A stretch of DNA of 64,000 nucleotides from positions 1-64,000 of the forward strand of contig JAFWFV010000049.1 in assembly GCA_017515465.1 (NCBI GenBank), written 5' to 3'. This DNA comes from Clostridiales bacterium. Lineage in GTDB: Bacteria > Bacillota > Clostridia > Saccharofermentanales > Saccharofermentanaceae. The notes under the pieces are model-generated. The model searched no databases. It saw only the letters and a list, made by a program, of their open reading frames with translations, and had not been told where the DNA came from. The translations under genes and the position numbers were made by a program. Shown here piece by piece: positions 46,741 through 54,867 of this stretch. Positions within the stretch are counted from its first letter, which is position 1, and each line of letters begins with the position of its first letter.

Positions 46741-47283
46741 ATGAAGAATTTTGTTAAAGGTGCGGTCTCAGCAGTTCTTGCCGGATCCATGATGCTGTCC
46801 ATCGCAGGATGCGCTAACTTCAATCTTATTACTTACAAGGATTTTAAGAATGCTCTCGAAGAGGCATTGGAGATGGATGATGACGAATACCGTGAGTATA
46901 AGAACAGCTCCGTATCAGGTTCTGATACAAAGCATGAGGTATATGCCAACGACGGTAACTGCCGTTATGCCTTCATTGAGTTTGATGATGCTGAGGATGC
47001 TTTCGATTATTTCGAGGATATCTACGATGAGTTCGAGGATACCATTGAGGACAAGGACTTTGACGGTAATTACAAGAAGGGCCTTGTTGAGGGATCTTCC
47101 GCTTCCGGTTACATCATCGTAAACGGCGACAGTGACAATTCTGAGTTCATCGACGGCAAGTGCTACGGCGGTATCTTCCTCAAGGAGAACACGATCGTTA
47201 TCGTTATGGCTAACAGCAACAAGTCCAAGGACATGGATAAGATCGATGCAATGCTGGATGCTATCGGCTATCCCAAGCCCTGA
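46741..47283 (+). CDS. Small lipoprotein, uncharacterised
   Basis: The 180-residue protein has a lipoprotein signal with lipobox SIAGC (Cys24) and then an acidic, Asp/Glu-rich secreted domain (DDDEYREYK, FDDAEDAFDYFEDIYDEFED). A repeating pattern of helix and strand suggests a small two-domain fold, but no family is recognised. AAAGGAAGG precedes the ATG at 46741, so the in-frame start at 46690 is rejected. It is followed by a hairpin. Confidence 0.72.
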   Translation: MKNFVKGAVSAVLAGSMMLSIAGCANFNLITYKDFKNALEEALEMDDDEYREYKNSSVSGSDTKHEVYANDGNCRYAFIEFDDAEDAFDYFEDIYDEFEDTIEDKDFDGNYKKGLVEGSSASGYIIVNGDSDNSEFIDGKCYGGIFLKENTIVIVMANSNKSKDMDKIDAMLDAIGYPKP

Positions 47284-47310
47284 TAGAGACAGAGATATGA
47301 TAATTATTGA

Positions 47311-47340
47311 GGCCGCTTCGATGGAAGCGGCCTTATCATT
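47311..47340 (+). terminator. Terminator after the small lipoprotein
   Basis: Perfect 9-bp GC-rich stem GGCCGCTTC / GAAGCGGCC (47311-47319 with 47324-47332) and loop GATG, followed by TTATCATTT. Confidence 0.7.
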
Positions 47341-47342
47341 TA

Positions 47343-47351
47343 TGCTATACT
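47343..47351 (+). promoter_or_regulatory. Extended -10 directly before aroK (possible leaderless start)
   Basis: TGCTATACT matches an extended -10. Its end is seven bases from the ATG at 47358, so the predicted transcription start coincides with the start codon. No ribosome site can be found upstream. Confidence 0.5.
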
Positions 47352-47357
47352 AGTCCC

Positions 47358-47894
47358 ATGTTCAAGAGATCAGTCATCCTAATAGGCATGCCGGGTTCAG
47401 GCAAATCAACGATCGGCAGGATCGTGGCTGAGGCATGCGGCATGGATTTCGTGGATACGGATCACCTCCTGGCTGAGGAAATCGGAATGTCGCTCCAGGA
47501 GTATCTGGACAGATTCGGGATGGAATCCTTTGCCGAGAAGGAGAGGGATATATTATCCGGCCTGTCCGGATCAGAGACTCCCCGTATAATCGCAACGGGC
47601 GGCAGCGCCGTTTTATATCCCGACGCCGCAGAGAATCTCAAGAAAGCAGGAACCGTAGTCTTTCTGGATTGTGATCTGCCTCTGCTCAGGAAGAGACTGT
47701 GGAATTTCGAATCCAGGGGTATCGTGATCGACGGTGTCAAGGACAGGGAACAGGCAATACTGGACCTTTACATGACCAGAGAACCCCTGTACTACAAGTA
47801 TAGTGATATCCGGATATCCCAGAGCGGCAAGAGCAAGAAGACCATAGTAAGCCAGGTCATAAAGAGCGTAGAGGAATATGAAGCAGGAACGTGA
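47358..47894 (+). CDS. aroK: Shikimate kinase family protein
   Basis: The 178-residue P-loop kinase has Walker A GMPGSGKST, the shikimate-type DTD motif (VDTDHLLAEE), ATGGSAVL and a lid region REPLYYKYSDIRI that holds a conserved Arg. The canonical FRxxE arginine that contacts shikimate reads FAEKE here, so activity on shikimate is not certain. Homologues with the same variant are common in Clostridia and are annotated as shikimate kinase. The start has no ribosome site but a -10 box immediately upstream. It overlaps the next gene by 17 bp. Confidence 0.72.
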   Translation: MFKRSVILIGMPGSGKSTIGRIVAEACGMDFVDTDHLLAEEIGMSLQEYLDRFGMESFAEKERDILSGLSGSETPRIIATGGSAVLYPDAAENLKKAGTVVFLDCDLPLLRKRLWNFESRGIVIDGVKDREQAILDLYMTREPLYYKYSDIRISQSGKSKKTIVSQVIKSVEEYEAGT

Positions 47895-49101
47895 TTTTAA
47901 GGCATTTCGGATATCTCCCAAGGCGGAAAGAGCTGTCAGGAACGGACATCCCTGGGTATATGATTCCGAGATAATCGAGGGGGATGAGGAAGGTGCCGGA
48001 AATGGTTCCATAGTCGATGTCCTGACGGACAACGGCAGATATCTTGGATCAGGTTTCCTGAGCAGGAACAGCAAGATCAGGATAAGGATATTAGGCAATA
48101 ATGCCAACGAGAGATACGGCCAGGATTTCTGGCTGAGGAGAGTCAGATATGCACTTGATTACAGAAAGACCGTCATGGGTGATGACTATTCCTGCTGCAG
48201 ACTGATACACGGGGAATCTGACGGATTTCCGGGACTTACGGTAGACAGATATAATGATCTCCTGTCCGTTGAGGTCCTGTCCTACGGAATGGAACAGGTC
48301 AAGGCAATGGTCTACGATGCACTCATAAAGTGTCTGGATAATGACGGCGTGGTAGTCAGGGGAATATATGAACGCAATGAGAGCGAGCTCAGGGTCAAAG
48401 AAGGACTGTCACAATACAAGGGCTGGTACATGGAGCCTTTTGACGCCTCTGCCAGAACGGATATCGTCGAGAACGGTATCAGATATACAGTGGACGTGGC
48501 TGAGGGACAGAAGACCGGATTCTTCCTGGATCAGAAATACAACAGGCTGCAGGTCGCAAAGATCAGCAAAGGCAAGACGGTCCTGGACTGCTTTACCCAT
48601 ACGGGCTCGTTCGGACTCAATGCCGCCATGGGCGGCGCCGCTCACGTAACCTGTGTTGACGTATCGAGGACTGCCGTTGAAATGGCAGAGCATAATGCAA
48701 AGATAAACGGTCTGGATTCCAGGATGGATTTCATCTGTGAGGATGTATTTGAGCTCCTGCCAAAACTGGCATCAGGCTCACAGTACAAGTACGATCTGAT
48801 CATATTGGATCCTCCCGCTTTTACGAAGAGCAGGGAGACGTCCGGAAGCGCATATAAGGGATATAAAGAGATCAATTACAGAGCCATGAAGCTGCTGCCC
48901 AGGGGAGGATATCTGGCAACCTGTTCATGCTCGCATTTCATGACCAATGAGAACTTCAAAAAGATGCTCCTGTCGGCAGCCAGAGACTGCAATGTCAGTC
49001 TCAAGCTGATAGAGGAGAGAAGAGCAGCGCCGGACCACCCTGTGGCTATGGCCATAGATGAGACGGATTATCTGAAATTCTATTTACTGCAGGTGGTGTG
49101 A
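47878..49101 (+). CDS. RlmI-like class I rRNA methyltransferase with PUA domain
   Basis: The 407-residue protein has an N-terminal PUA domain (VRNGHPWVYDSEI), a central domain containing EGQKTGFFLDQKYNR and a Rossmann methyltransferase domain with VLDCFTHTGSFGLNAAMGGA, LDPPAFTKSRE and the ATCSCSHFM motif. RlmI methylates C5 of a cytosine in 23S rRNA. GAGG precedes the ATG, which lies inside aroK. It is followed at 4 bp by surE. Confidence 0.85.
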   Translation: MKQERDFKAFRISPKAERAVRNGHPWVYDSEIIEGDEEGAGNGSIVDVLTDNGRYLGSGFLSRNSKIRIRILGNNANERYGQDFWLRRVRYALDYRKTVMGDDYSCCRLIHGESDGFPGLTVDRYNDLLSVEVLSYGMEQVKAMVYDALIKCLDNDGVVVRGIYERNESELRVKEGLSQYKGWYMEPFDASARTDIVENGIRYTVDVAEGQKTGFFLDQKYNRLQVAKISKGKTVLDCFTHTGSFGLNAAMGGAAHVTCVDVSRTAVEMAEHNAKINGLDSRMDFICEDVFELLPKLASGSQYKYDLIILDPPAFTKSRETSGSAYKGYKEINYRAMKLLPRGGYLATCSCSHFMTNENFKKMLLSAARDCNVSLKLIEERRAAPDHPVAMAIDETDYLKFYLLQVV

Positions 49102-49105
49102 TCGT

Positions 49106-49909
49106 ATGAATATCCTTGTTACAAATGATGACGGTTTTGGCGCTCCCGGATTGATAGCCATATCCGAGGCGCTGTCAAAGAAACACAACGTATATGTGAT
49201 CGCTCCTTCGGGGAACAGATCCGGCAAGGGAATGTCCGTGCATATCGCATCCCCGCTGGCATATAGCAGGTTTGACGACCATCATTTTGCATGTTCGGGA
49301 AATCCCGTGGACTGCGTCATTGCAGGTACGAGAACGAACATCGTTTCCTGTGACATAGATCTGGTGGTGTCAGGTATCAACAAGGGTCCCAACATGGGAA
49401 CGGATATCGTCTACTCAGGAACCTGTTCCGCTGCGGTACAGGCAACCTTTTTCGGCATCCCTGCCATTGCAGTATCAATGAACATGACTAATCCTGAACT
49501 GGAGTGGGAGGATGATTTCAACTGGGATTATGGACCTCTCGCAACTTTTGTTTCTGATAATCTCGACACACTCATTTCCCTGGCCCGCCCATCTCTGGAC
49601 GCTGACGGAAATGCTCAGCAGAGTTCCGGTGTGTTCGTAAACATCAATGCATTTGATAAACTCCCCTACAAAGGAATCAAGCAGACAGGATGCTGCTTCA
49701 TGAAGCATGACGGCAGATCCAAGGTCGATCTGACGGACGATAACAAAGGGGATTTCACATCCGTTTTCTGGGGTGTAAATGCAATTCCAGTCCGTAAGGA
49801 AGACTCTGACTACGAAGCCTGTGAACAGGGATACATCGCACTGTCGAGAGTGGCGGTGGATCCTTTCACAGAGCCTGCCGATCTCAGCTATATTACCTGG
49901 ACTTTATAG
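49106..49909 (+). CDS. surE: 5'-nucleotidase SurE
   Basis: The 267-residue metal-dependent phosphatase has MNILVTNDDGFGAPG (two aspartates of the metal site), APSGNRSGKGMS, SGNPVDCV and GINKGPNMGTDIVYSGTC. SurE hydrolyses nucleoside 5'-monophosphates. It ends with TAG, the only clear TAG stop in the window apart from the NlpC/P60 gene. Its 3' end overlaps the convergent trkH by 17 bp. It is the last gene of the aroK-rlmI-surE unit. Confidence 0.94.
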   Translation: MNILVTNDDGFGAPGLIAISEALSKKHNVYVIAPSGNRSGKGMSVHIASPLAYSRFDDHHFACSGNPVDCVIAGTRTNIVSCDIDLVVSGINKGPNMGTDIVYSGTCSAAVQATFFGIPAIAVSMNMTNPELEWEDDFNWDYGPLATFVSDNLDTLISLARPSLDADGNAQQSSGVFVNINAFDKLPYKGIKQTGCCFMKHDGRSKVDLTDDNKGDFTSVFWGVNAIPVRKEDSDYEACEQGYIALSRVAVDPFTEPADLSYITWTL

Positions 49910-51377
49910 GATCTATATAATCCGTCTTTGCCGATGCGGCGATGTTCCTGTAGAGCATCGGATGGAACAGTATCAGTATGGGGAACAGCTCCAGACGTCC
50001 CGCCAGCATGTCAAATATGAATACCAGTTTGGACAGGATAGTAAAGCCTGAAAAATTGAATGCAGGTCCGACTTCTGACAGTCCCGGTCCGATGTTGTTT
50101 ATCGTTGCTGCAACGGATGATATCGTGGTAACTATGTCTCTGCCCTCGATCGCTACAGCCAGTACGGACAGTATGTAGACCGTCATAAAAGCTACGAAAA
50201 AAGTGTTTACTGATCTGACGGTATCATGGTCTATTGCCTTTCCGTCAGACTGGATCTTCTTGATATTCTTGGGGTGCAGCAGGAGAGAGAACTGCTTTCC
50301 CAATGTCTTGCTTCCGATCATTAGCCTGGATACCTTGATGCCGCCGCCCGTGGATCCGGCGCAGGCTCCGCAGAACATGAGTCCCAGAAGAATGAGCCTG
50401 GAAAGCGTAGGCCAGCAATCAAAGTTCGTAGTAGAGAAACCGGTGGTGGTGATAATGCTTGCCACCTGGAAGAATGAATCAGTTATGGTCATTCCCAGGG
50501 AACTATACATGTGGCAGATGTTCACTGCGATGACTGCAGTAGAGGCAAGTATAATGAGCAGATACGTCCTGACCTCACCCATCTCAAAGCTCTTTCTGAA
50601 CTGGCGCATGATGAGGAAATAGTAGAAATTGAAATTGACGCCAAAGAGGATCATGAATATGGCGACTACCCATTTTCCATAGAGGGAATAACTTGCCAGG
50701 CTGTCATTCCTGATACCGAATCCTCCTGTTCCTGCAGTTGCAAATGCGGTGTTGACTGCTTCAAACAGTGAGTACCCGCCCAGGAGCAGGAATATGGCTT
50801 CCAGTGCAGTCAGGCCCAGGTAGATGAAATAAAGGATCTTGGCTGTCTGTCTGAGCTTGGGAACGAGCTTGCCTACAACGGGTCCCGGTGATTCTGCTTT
50901 CATGAGATTGACTTGGGATCCTCCCTTGGTAGGCAGCAGAGCCAGGAGGAATACCAGAACTCCCATTCCTCCGATGAGATGTGTCGTGGATCTCCACATC
51001 AATGTCGTATGGGACAGTCCCTCAACGTTATTAACAACGCTGGCACCGGTTGTGGTAAAACCGGATGCAGACTCGAACAGAGCATCGATAAAGCCGGGGA
51101 TCTCGCCTGTCAGGAACATAGGGAGTGCTCCGCAGATGCTCATTAGTATCCATGACATGGAGGTGGATACCAGGCCTTCCTTGAGATATATTGTGGTGTT
51201 GGCAGGCTTTACGAGTGCTATGAGAAAGCCGGCGAGCATAAGGCTCGATGCGACGATCACATATGTAATGCCTTCCTTTTCCTGATAGCACATGGCGCAG
51301 ATGCAGGGGATGAGCATGATCACGCCGATGACCAGGGCGACCTTTCCCAGAATATATCTGATCATCGAGATGTTCAT
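49893..51377 (-). CDS. trkH: Trk-type potassium uptake channel subunit TrkH
   Basis: The 494-residue membrane protein has the four P-loop selectivity segments of TrkH/KtrB, visible as ASGFTTTGAS, TAFATAGTGGFGI, ITTTGFSTTNF and AATINNIGPGLSEVG. It forms the K+ pore with TrkA as its gating ring. Its start overlaps the end of trkA as ATGA, a strong sign of coupling. Downstream it meets surE tail to tail. Confidence 0.95.
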   Translation of the reverse strand: MNISMIRYILGKVALVIGVIMLIPCICAMCYQEKEGITYVIVASSLMLAGFLIALVKPANTTIYLKEGLVSTSMSWILMSICGALPMFLTGEIPGFIDALFESASGFTTTGASVVNNVEGLSHTTLMWRSTTHLIGGMGVLVFLLALLPTKGGSQVNLMKAESPGPVVGKLVPKLRQTAKILYFIYLGLTALEAIFLLLGGYSLFEAVNTAFATAGTGGFGIRNDSLASYSLYGKWVVAIFMILFGVNFNFYYFLIMRQFRKSFEMGEVRTYLLIILASTAVIAVNICHMYSSLGMTITDSFFQVASIITTTGFSTTNFDCWPTLSRLILLGLMFCGACAGSTGGGIKVSRLMIGSKTLGKQFSLLLHPKNIKKIQSDGKAIDHDTVRSVNTFFVAFMTVYILSVLAVAIEGRDIVTTISSVAATINNIGPGLSEVGPAFNFSGFTILSKLVFIFDMLAGRLELFPILILFHPMLYRNIAASAKTDYIDPIKSR

Positions 51378-52741
51378 AGGAGAATATCCTCGATCTCGGT
51401 AAACCCGTGGTGGGTGGTGACGACCATAACGCTGTCACCCTCCTGGATGATATCATTACCGGAGGGGATGATGATCGTGTCCTTGTGATTGATGAATCCG
51501 ATCAGAACGTCCTTTTTGAACTTCAGATCCTTGAGTGGTATGTTTATGATCGCCGATCCTTTGTTTACGCTGAACTCCAGTGCCTCGGCACGGGCGTCAA
51601 ATATCTGATACAGTGTCTCCAGGTTGCTTCCTATCGTTGCCTTCTTGGCTCTGACATATCTGAGGATGGTCTCGGCGGTGATTAACTTGGGGTAGATGAC
51701 GCTGCCCAGATCCAGCTTGTTGATGACCTCTGAGAAATTGATCTTGGTAATCTTGGTTACCGCCTTTGCAGAGGATACCTCCTTGGCAAACAGGGTAAGG
51801 ACGATGTTCTCTTCGTCTATGCCCGTGAGGGGAACGAAGGACTGCGCGTGATGAATGCCTGCTTCCAGGAGGAGTTCCTTGTCGGCTGCATCACCATTTA
51901 TGATGGTGGCCTTGGGCAGGAGATCTGAAAGCTCATTACACCTGACGGGATCTCTCTCGATTATCTTTACGGCGATGCCTGATTTCAGAAGCTGATCAGC
52001 CAGATAGTAGCTGGCGATGCCGCCTCCTGCGATCATGGTATCCCTGACGCCCTTTGTATTGAAGCCGATGAGCTTCAGGAAGGACAGATAGTTTTTTCTG
52101 GTGGCAGCGATGGAGATGACATCTCCTGACTTGAGGACAAAATCACCATGGGGGATCACCAACTGGCCGTTTCTCTCAACGGCACAGATGAGGACACCTT
52201 CGGATTTCTGTCCCACGTAGGCGATCGCCTTTCCGTCCAGCAGGTTGCCTTCGGGGATCTTGAGCTTGATCATTTCCGCATGACCGTGAGCAAACGAGTT
52301 GATCTCCAGAGCGGTAGGCAGGAATAAGATCCTGGCGATCTCTTTTGTGGCTTCGAGTTCAGGATTGATTATGAGTGCCAGACCCAGCTTGTCTCTCAGG
52401 TATCCGACCTCTCTGTTGTATTCGGGATTCCTGACCCTGGCGATGGTGGCTGCATCACCGAACTGCTTTGCTATGGTGCAGCACAGCAGGTTGAGTTCGT
52501 CAGACTGGGTTACGGCGATGAACATATCGGCAGTTGCTATACCTGCCTCCTTGAGGGTGGCATATGTTGCACCGTTGCCTACAACGCCCATACAGTCACA
52601 TGACTGTGTAAACTCATCTATGACTACGGGATTTATATCCACTACCGTAACATCATGGCCCTCGTCAACAAGCTGGCTTACGATGGTACGTGCGATCTTT
52701 CCCGCACCTACGATTATGATCCTCAAACCCCTTTTGCTCAT
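51374..52741 (-). CDS. trkA: Trk potassium uptake regulatory subunit TrkA
   Basis: The 455-residue protein is a double RCK unit: two Rossmann domains (IIIVGAGKIARTIVSQL and MIAGGGIASYYLADQL) each followed by a TrkA-C domain. It binds NAD(H) or nucleotides and gates TrkH from the cytoplasmic side. GGGAGCGG lies upstream of the ATG. It is 15 bp after a CobW-type GTPase gene in the same direction, so potassium uptake is transcribed together with the metal GTPases. Confidence 0.95.
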   Translation of the reverse strand: MSKRGLRIIIVGAGKIARTIVSQLVDEGHDVTVVDINPVVIDEFTQSCDCMGVVGNGATYATLKEAGIATADMFIAVTQSDELNLLCCTIAKQFGDAATIARVRNPEYNREVGYLRDKLGLALIINPELEATKEIARILFLPTALEINSFAHGHAEMIKLKIPEGNLLDGKAIAYVGQKSEGVLICAVERNGQLVIPHGDFVLKSGDVISIAATRKNYLSFLKLIGFNTKGVRDTMIAGGGIASYYLADQLLKSGIAVKIIERDPVRCNELSDLLPKATIINGDAADKELLLEAGIHHAQSFVPLTGIDEENIVLTLFAKEVSSAKAVTKITKINFSEVINKLDLGSVIYPKLITAETILRYVRAKKATIGSNLETLYQIFDARAEALEFSVNKGSAIINIPLKDLKFKKDVLIGFINHKDTIIIPSGNDIIQEGDSVMVVTTHHGFTEIEDILL

Positions 52742-52756
52742 TAAACCGCTCCCTGA

Positions 52757-53818
52757 TCAGATGCCGAAGAGTTCACGGACTTTGTCTTTGTTGACATCCG
52801 CGCCGATAACGCAGAGCTTGCCTGTTACGTCGGAAGCACCGAACCTGACCTCAGCTTCTCCGGGTACATAGTCAAAGTGGATCCAGTTGCCGTCTTCTCC
52901 TGCAACGATACCCTTTGCCCTCAGGATCTGTCCGTAAGTTACATTGTCATCCAGCTTTGCAAGAGCATCCTCGATCTGTTCCTTTGTGAACTTTTTGGAT
53001 GTCTCGAGACCGATGCTGTCGAATACCTCATCAGCATGGTGGTGATGATGATCGTGGTCATGGCAACCGCATGTGCATCCCTCTCCGTGTTCGTGCTCAT
53101 GATCGTGGTGATGATGCTCATGCTCATGTTCGTGTTCGTGTTCATGGTCGTGATCATGATCATGGTGATGATGGTGATGCTCGTGTTCCTCAGCCTCGAG
53201 GAGTGCAGCAGCCATATCCTCTGCAGAAACAGGAGATTCGATGGCCTTGATGATCTGTACGCCTGAAAGCTGTTCCCAGGGAGTGGTGATGATCTGTGAG
53301 TGATCGTTTACACCACGGATGAGCTCAATTGCCTTGTCCAGCTTCTCCTGGGAGATGTTTCCTGTTCTGGACAGGATTATGGTTCCTGCATACTTGATTT
53401 GGTTCTCATAGAACTCAGCAAAGTTCTTGAGATAGATCTTGCACTTGGAGGCATCGATGACCGTGACGGTTCCGCACACCTCGCACTCCTCAACGCGCTC
53501 GATGGCAGCGACTACGTCAGAAAGCTTGCCGACGCCCGAGGGTTCGATGAGGATCCTGTCGGGATGGTACTGATCGATGACCTGCTTCAAAGCTGTTCCG
53601 AAGTCTCCGACCAGAGAGCAGCAGATACAGCCGGAATTCATCTCCGTGATCTCGATGCCGGCCTCCTTCAGGAAGCCTCCGTCTATTCCGATGTCGCCGA
53701 ACTCGTTCTCGATGAGGACGATCTTCTGCTTGTCATATCCGTCTGACAGGAGCTTCTTGATCAGTGTTGTCTTGCCTGCTCCTAAAAATCCTGAAAATAC
53801 ATCTACCTTTGTTGACAT
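52757..53818 (-). CDS. CobW/COG0523 metallochaperone-type GTPase with histidine-rich loop
   Basis: The 353-residue protein has P-loop GFLGAGKTTLI, ENEFGDIGIDG, the CxCC metal motif GCICCS (Cys64, Cys66, Cys67) and EPSG. Residues 211-261 are a run of His, Asp and Glu with GCTCGCH, a metal-binding insertion. COG0523 proteins deliver Zn, Co or Ni. The usual NKxD is replaced by SRTG (about residues 150-153), so nucleotide specificity may be altered. The ATG at 53818 follows GAGAGGTGAT; a GTG at 53827 lies inside that site. It is 20 bp after the next CobW-type gene. Confidence 0.88.
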   Translation of the reverse strand: MSTKVDVFSGFLGAGKTTLIKKLLSDGYDKQKIVLIENEFGDIGIDGGFLKEAGIEITEMNSGCICCSLVGDFGTALKQVIDQYHPDRILIEPSGVGKLSDVVAAIERVEECEVCGTVTVIDASKCKIYLKNFAEFYENQIKYAGTIILSRTGNISQEKLDKAIELIRGVNDHSQIITTPWEQLSGVQIIKAIESPVSAEDMAAALLEAEEHEHHHHHHDHDHDHEHEHEHEHEHHHHDHEHEHGEGCTCGCHDHDHHHHHADEVFDSIGLETSKKFTKEQIEDALAKLDDNVTYGQILRAKGIVAGEDGNWIHFDYVPGEAEVRFGASDVTGKLCVIGADVNKDKVRELFGI

Positions 53819-53838
53819 TTGTATCACCTCTCTATGAT

Positions 53839-54786
53839 TCAGTTAAAATATAAAACATCGTTTTCCGGCTTGCTGGTTATGGCATAGTCGTCCACCTCGA
53901 GGCAGGGAACGGCAACTTTCTGACCGTTCTGGTTATCCTCGAAATATTTGATGGTGCCGGTAACCTTGAGCCACTGTCCCTTAGGGAAATTGGAAGTAAC
54001 ATCCTTCATGCAGAGTATGCCCATGACCCCCACGTCTGCCGCGCAGCACGTAAAGGCCTGTCTCTGGAGAACGAAGGCCCTGCCTCTGAATTCCCTCAGT
54101 ATGACCGCCTCGCCGATGAGGCTGACGCGCTTGCCGTTATATCTCTTGACGTTGTCCAGTGCATCTGTGTAGAAGAGACCGAAATCATCAGCGGAGATGT
54201 CGCAGGGGTCGGCATTCAGGTCGTAGGGCAGATGGTCCTCGATCCTGATGATCTGATTATCCACGCTGAGGAAGTTGATGCTCATGGCGGGGTTGACGCT
54301 CTTTACGGATCCTCTGAGCTTCGGGATATTGTCCCTGTCCGTATCCACCCTGTTAAAGATGACCGTATCGCCGAACCTGAAATAGTCGGCAAAGAGGGTC
54401 TGCATGTTCTTGTAGTACAGGGAATAAGTCGATGCATCGATGACGACGACTGATGCCGCCAGCGCCCACCTCCCGGGCACGTCGCACTTATCAAAGAACT
54501 CCGCGGGAGATACTGACCCGTTCCACTCGATAAAGATGACGTCGGGCTTATACTTCTTCTCGATGTCAAAGGTCAGGGCCTTTGTTACTTCGGAAGTCTC
54601 ACAGTTGATGATCACCGGATCGGTACCTTCGTAGTTCTCGGGGATATATTCCTCCTCACCTTCCTCGGTGGAGATAACGGTAATCTTCTTGTCCTTGAAA
54701 TTCTCACCGCCGATCCAGGAACAGATCACAGATGTCTTGCCGCTGTCCAGGAATCCGGTGAAAAAGTAAACTAAACAGTCTTCCAT
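53839..54786 (-). CDS. Fusion of a CobW-like GTPase and a YcgQ/TIGR03943 C-terminal domain
   Basis: The 315-residue protein begins MEDCLVYFFTGFLDSGKTS, a CobW-type P-loop, and continues with a GTPase domain to about residue 200 (NRVD for NKxD). The remaining residues, with YNGKRVSLIGEAVIL, FVLQRQAFTCCAADVGVMGI and KGQWLKVTGTI, closely resemble the C-terminal OB-like half of YcgQ (TIGR03943 family) proteins, found with zinc-type permeases. No transmembrane half of YcgQ is present. The CxCC of COG0523 is absent. It is first in the four-gene unit ending with trkH. GAGGT precedes the start. Confidence 0.65.
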   Translation of the reverse strand: MEDCLVYFFTGFLDSGKTSVICSWIGGENFKDKKITVISTEEGEEEYIPENYEGTDPVIINCETSEVTKALTFDIEKKYKPDVIFIEWNGSVSPAEFFDKCDVPGRWALAASVVVIDASTYSLYYKNMQTLFADYFRFGDTVIFNRVDTDRDNIPKLRGSVKSVNPAMSINFLSVDNQIIRIEDHLPYDLNADPCDISADDFGLFYTDALDNVKRYNGKRVSLIGEAVILREFRGRAFVLQRQAFTCCAADVGVMGILCMKDVTSNFPKGQWLKVTGTIKYFEDNQNGQKVAVPCLEVDDYAITSKPENDVLYFN

Positions 54787-54808
54787 ATATGGTGTACCTC
54801 TTTTTCAC

Positions 54809-54836
54809 TTAACATATTGTATTCTTGTTTTATAAT
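54809..54836 (+). promoter_or_regulatory. Sigma-70-type promoter for dusB
   Basis: TTAACA (54809-54814) and TATAAT (54831-54836) are 16 bases apart, about 32 bases before the dusB ATG. The divergent CobW-YcgQ promoter must share this space. No Zur-like palindrome was seen. Confidence 0.6.
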
Positions 54837-54867
54837 AAATAAAAGTATTATTTGATAGGAATAGAGC

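Noticed and set aside
53033-53190. Simple repeat or CRISPR-like array in the CobW gene
   Set aside because: The repeated look comes from runs of His, Asp and Glu codons; there are no equal spacers and repeats.
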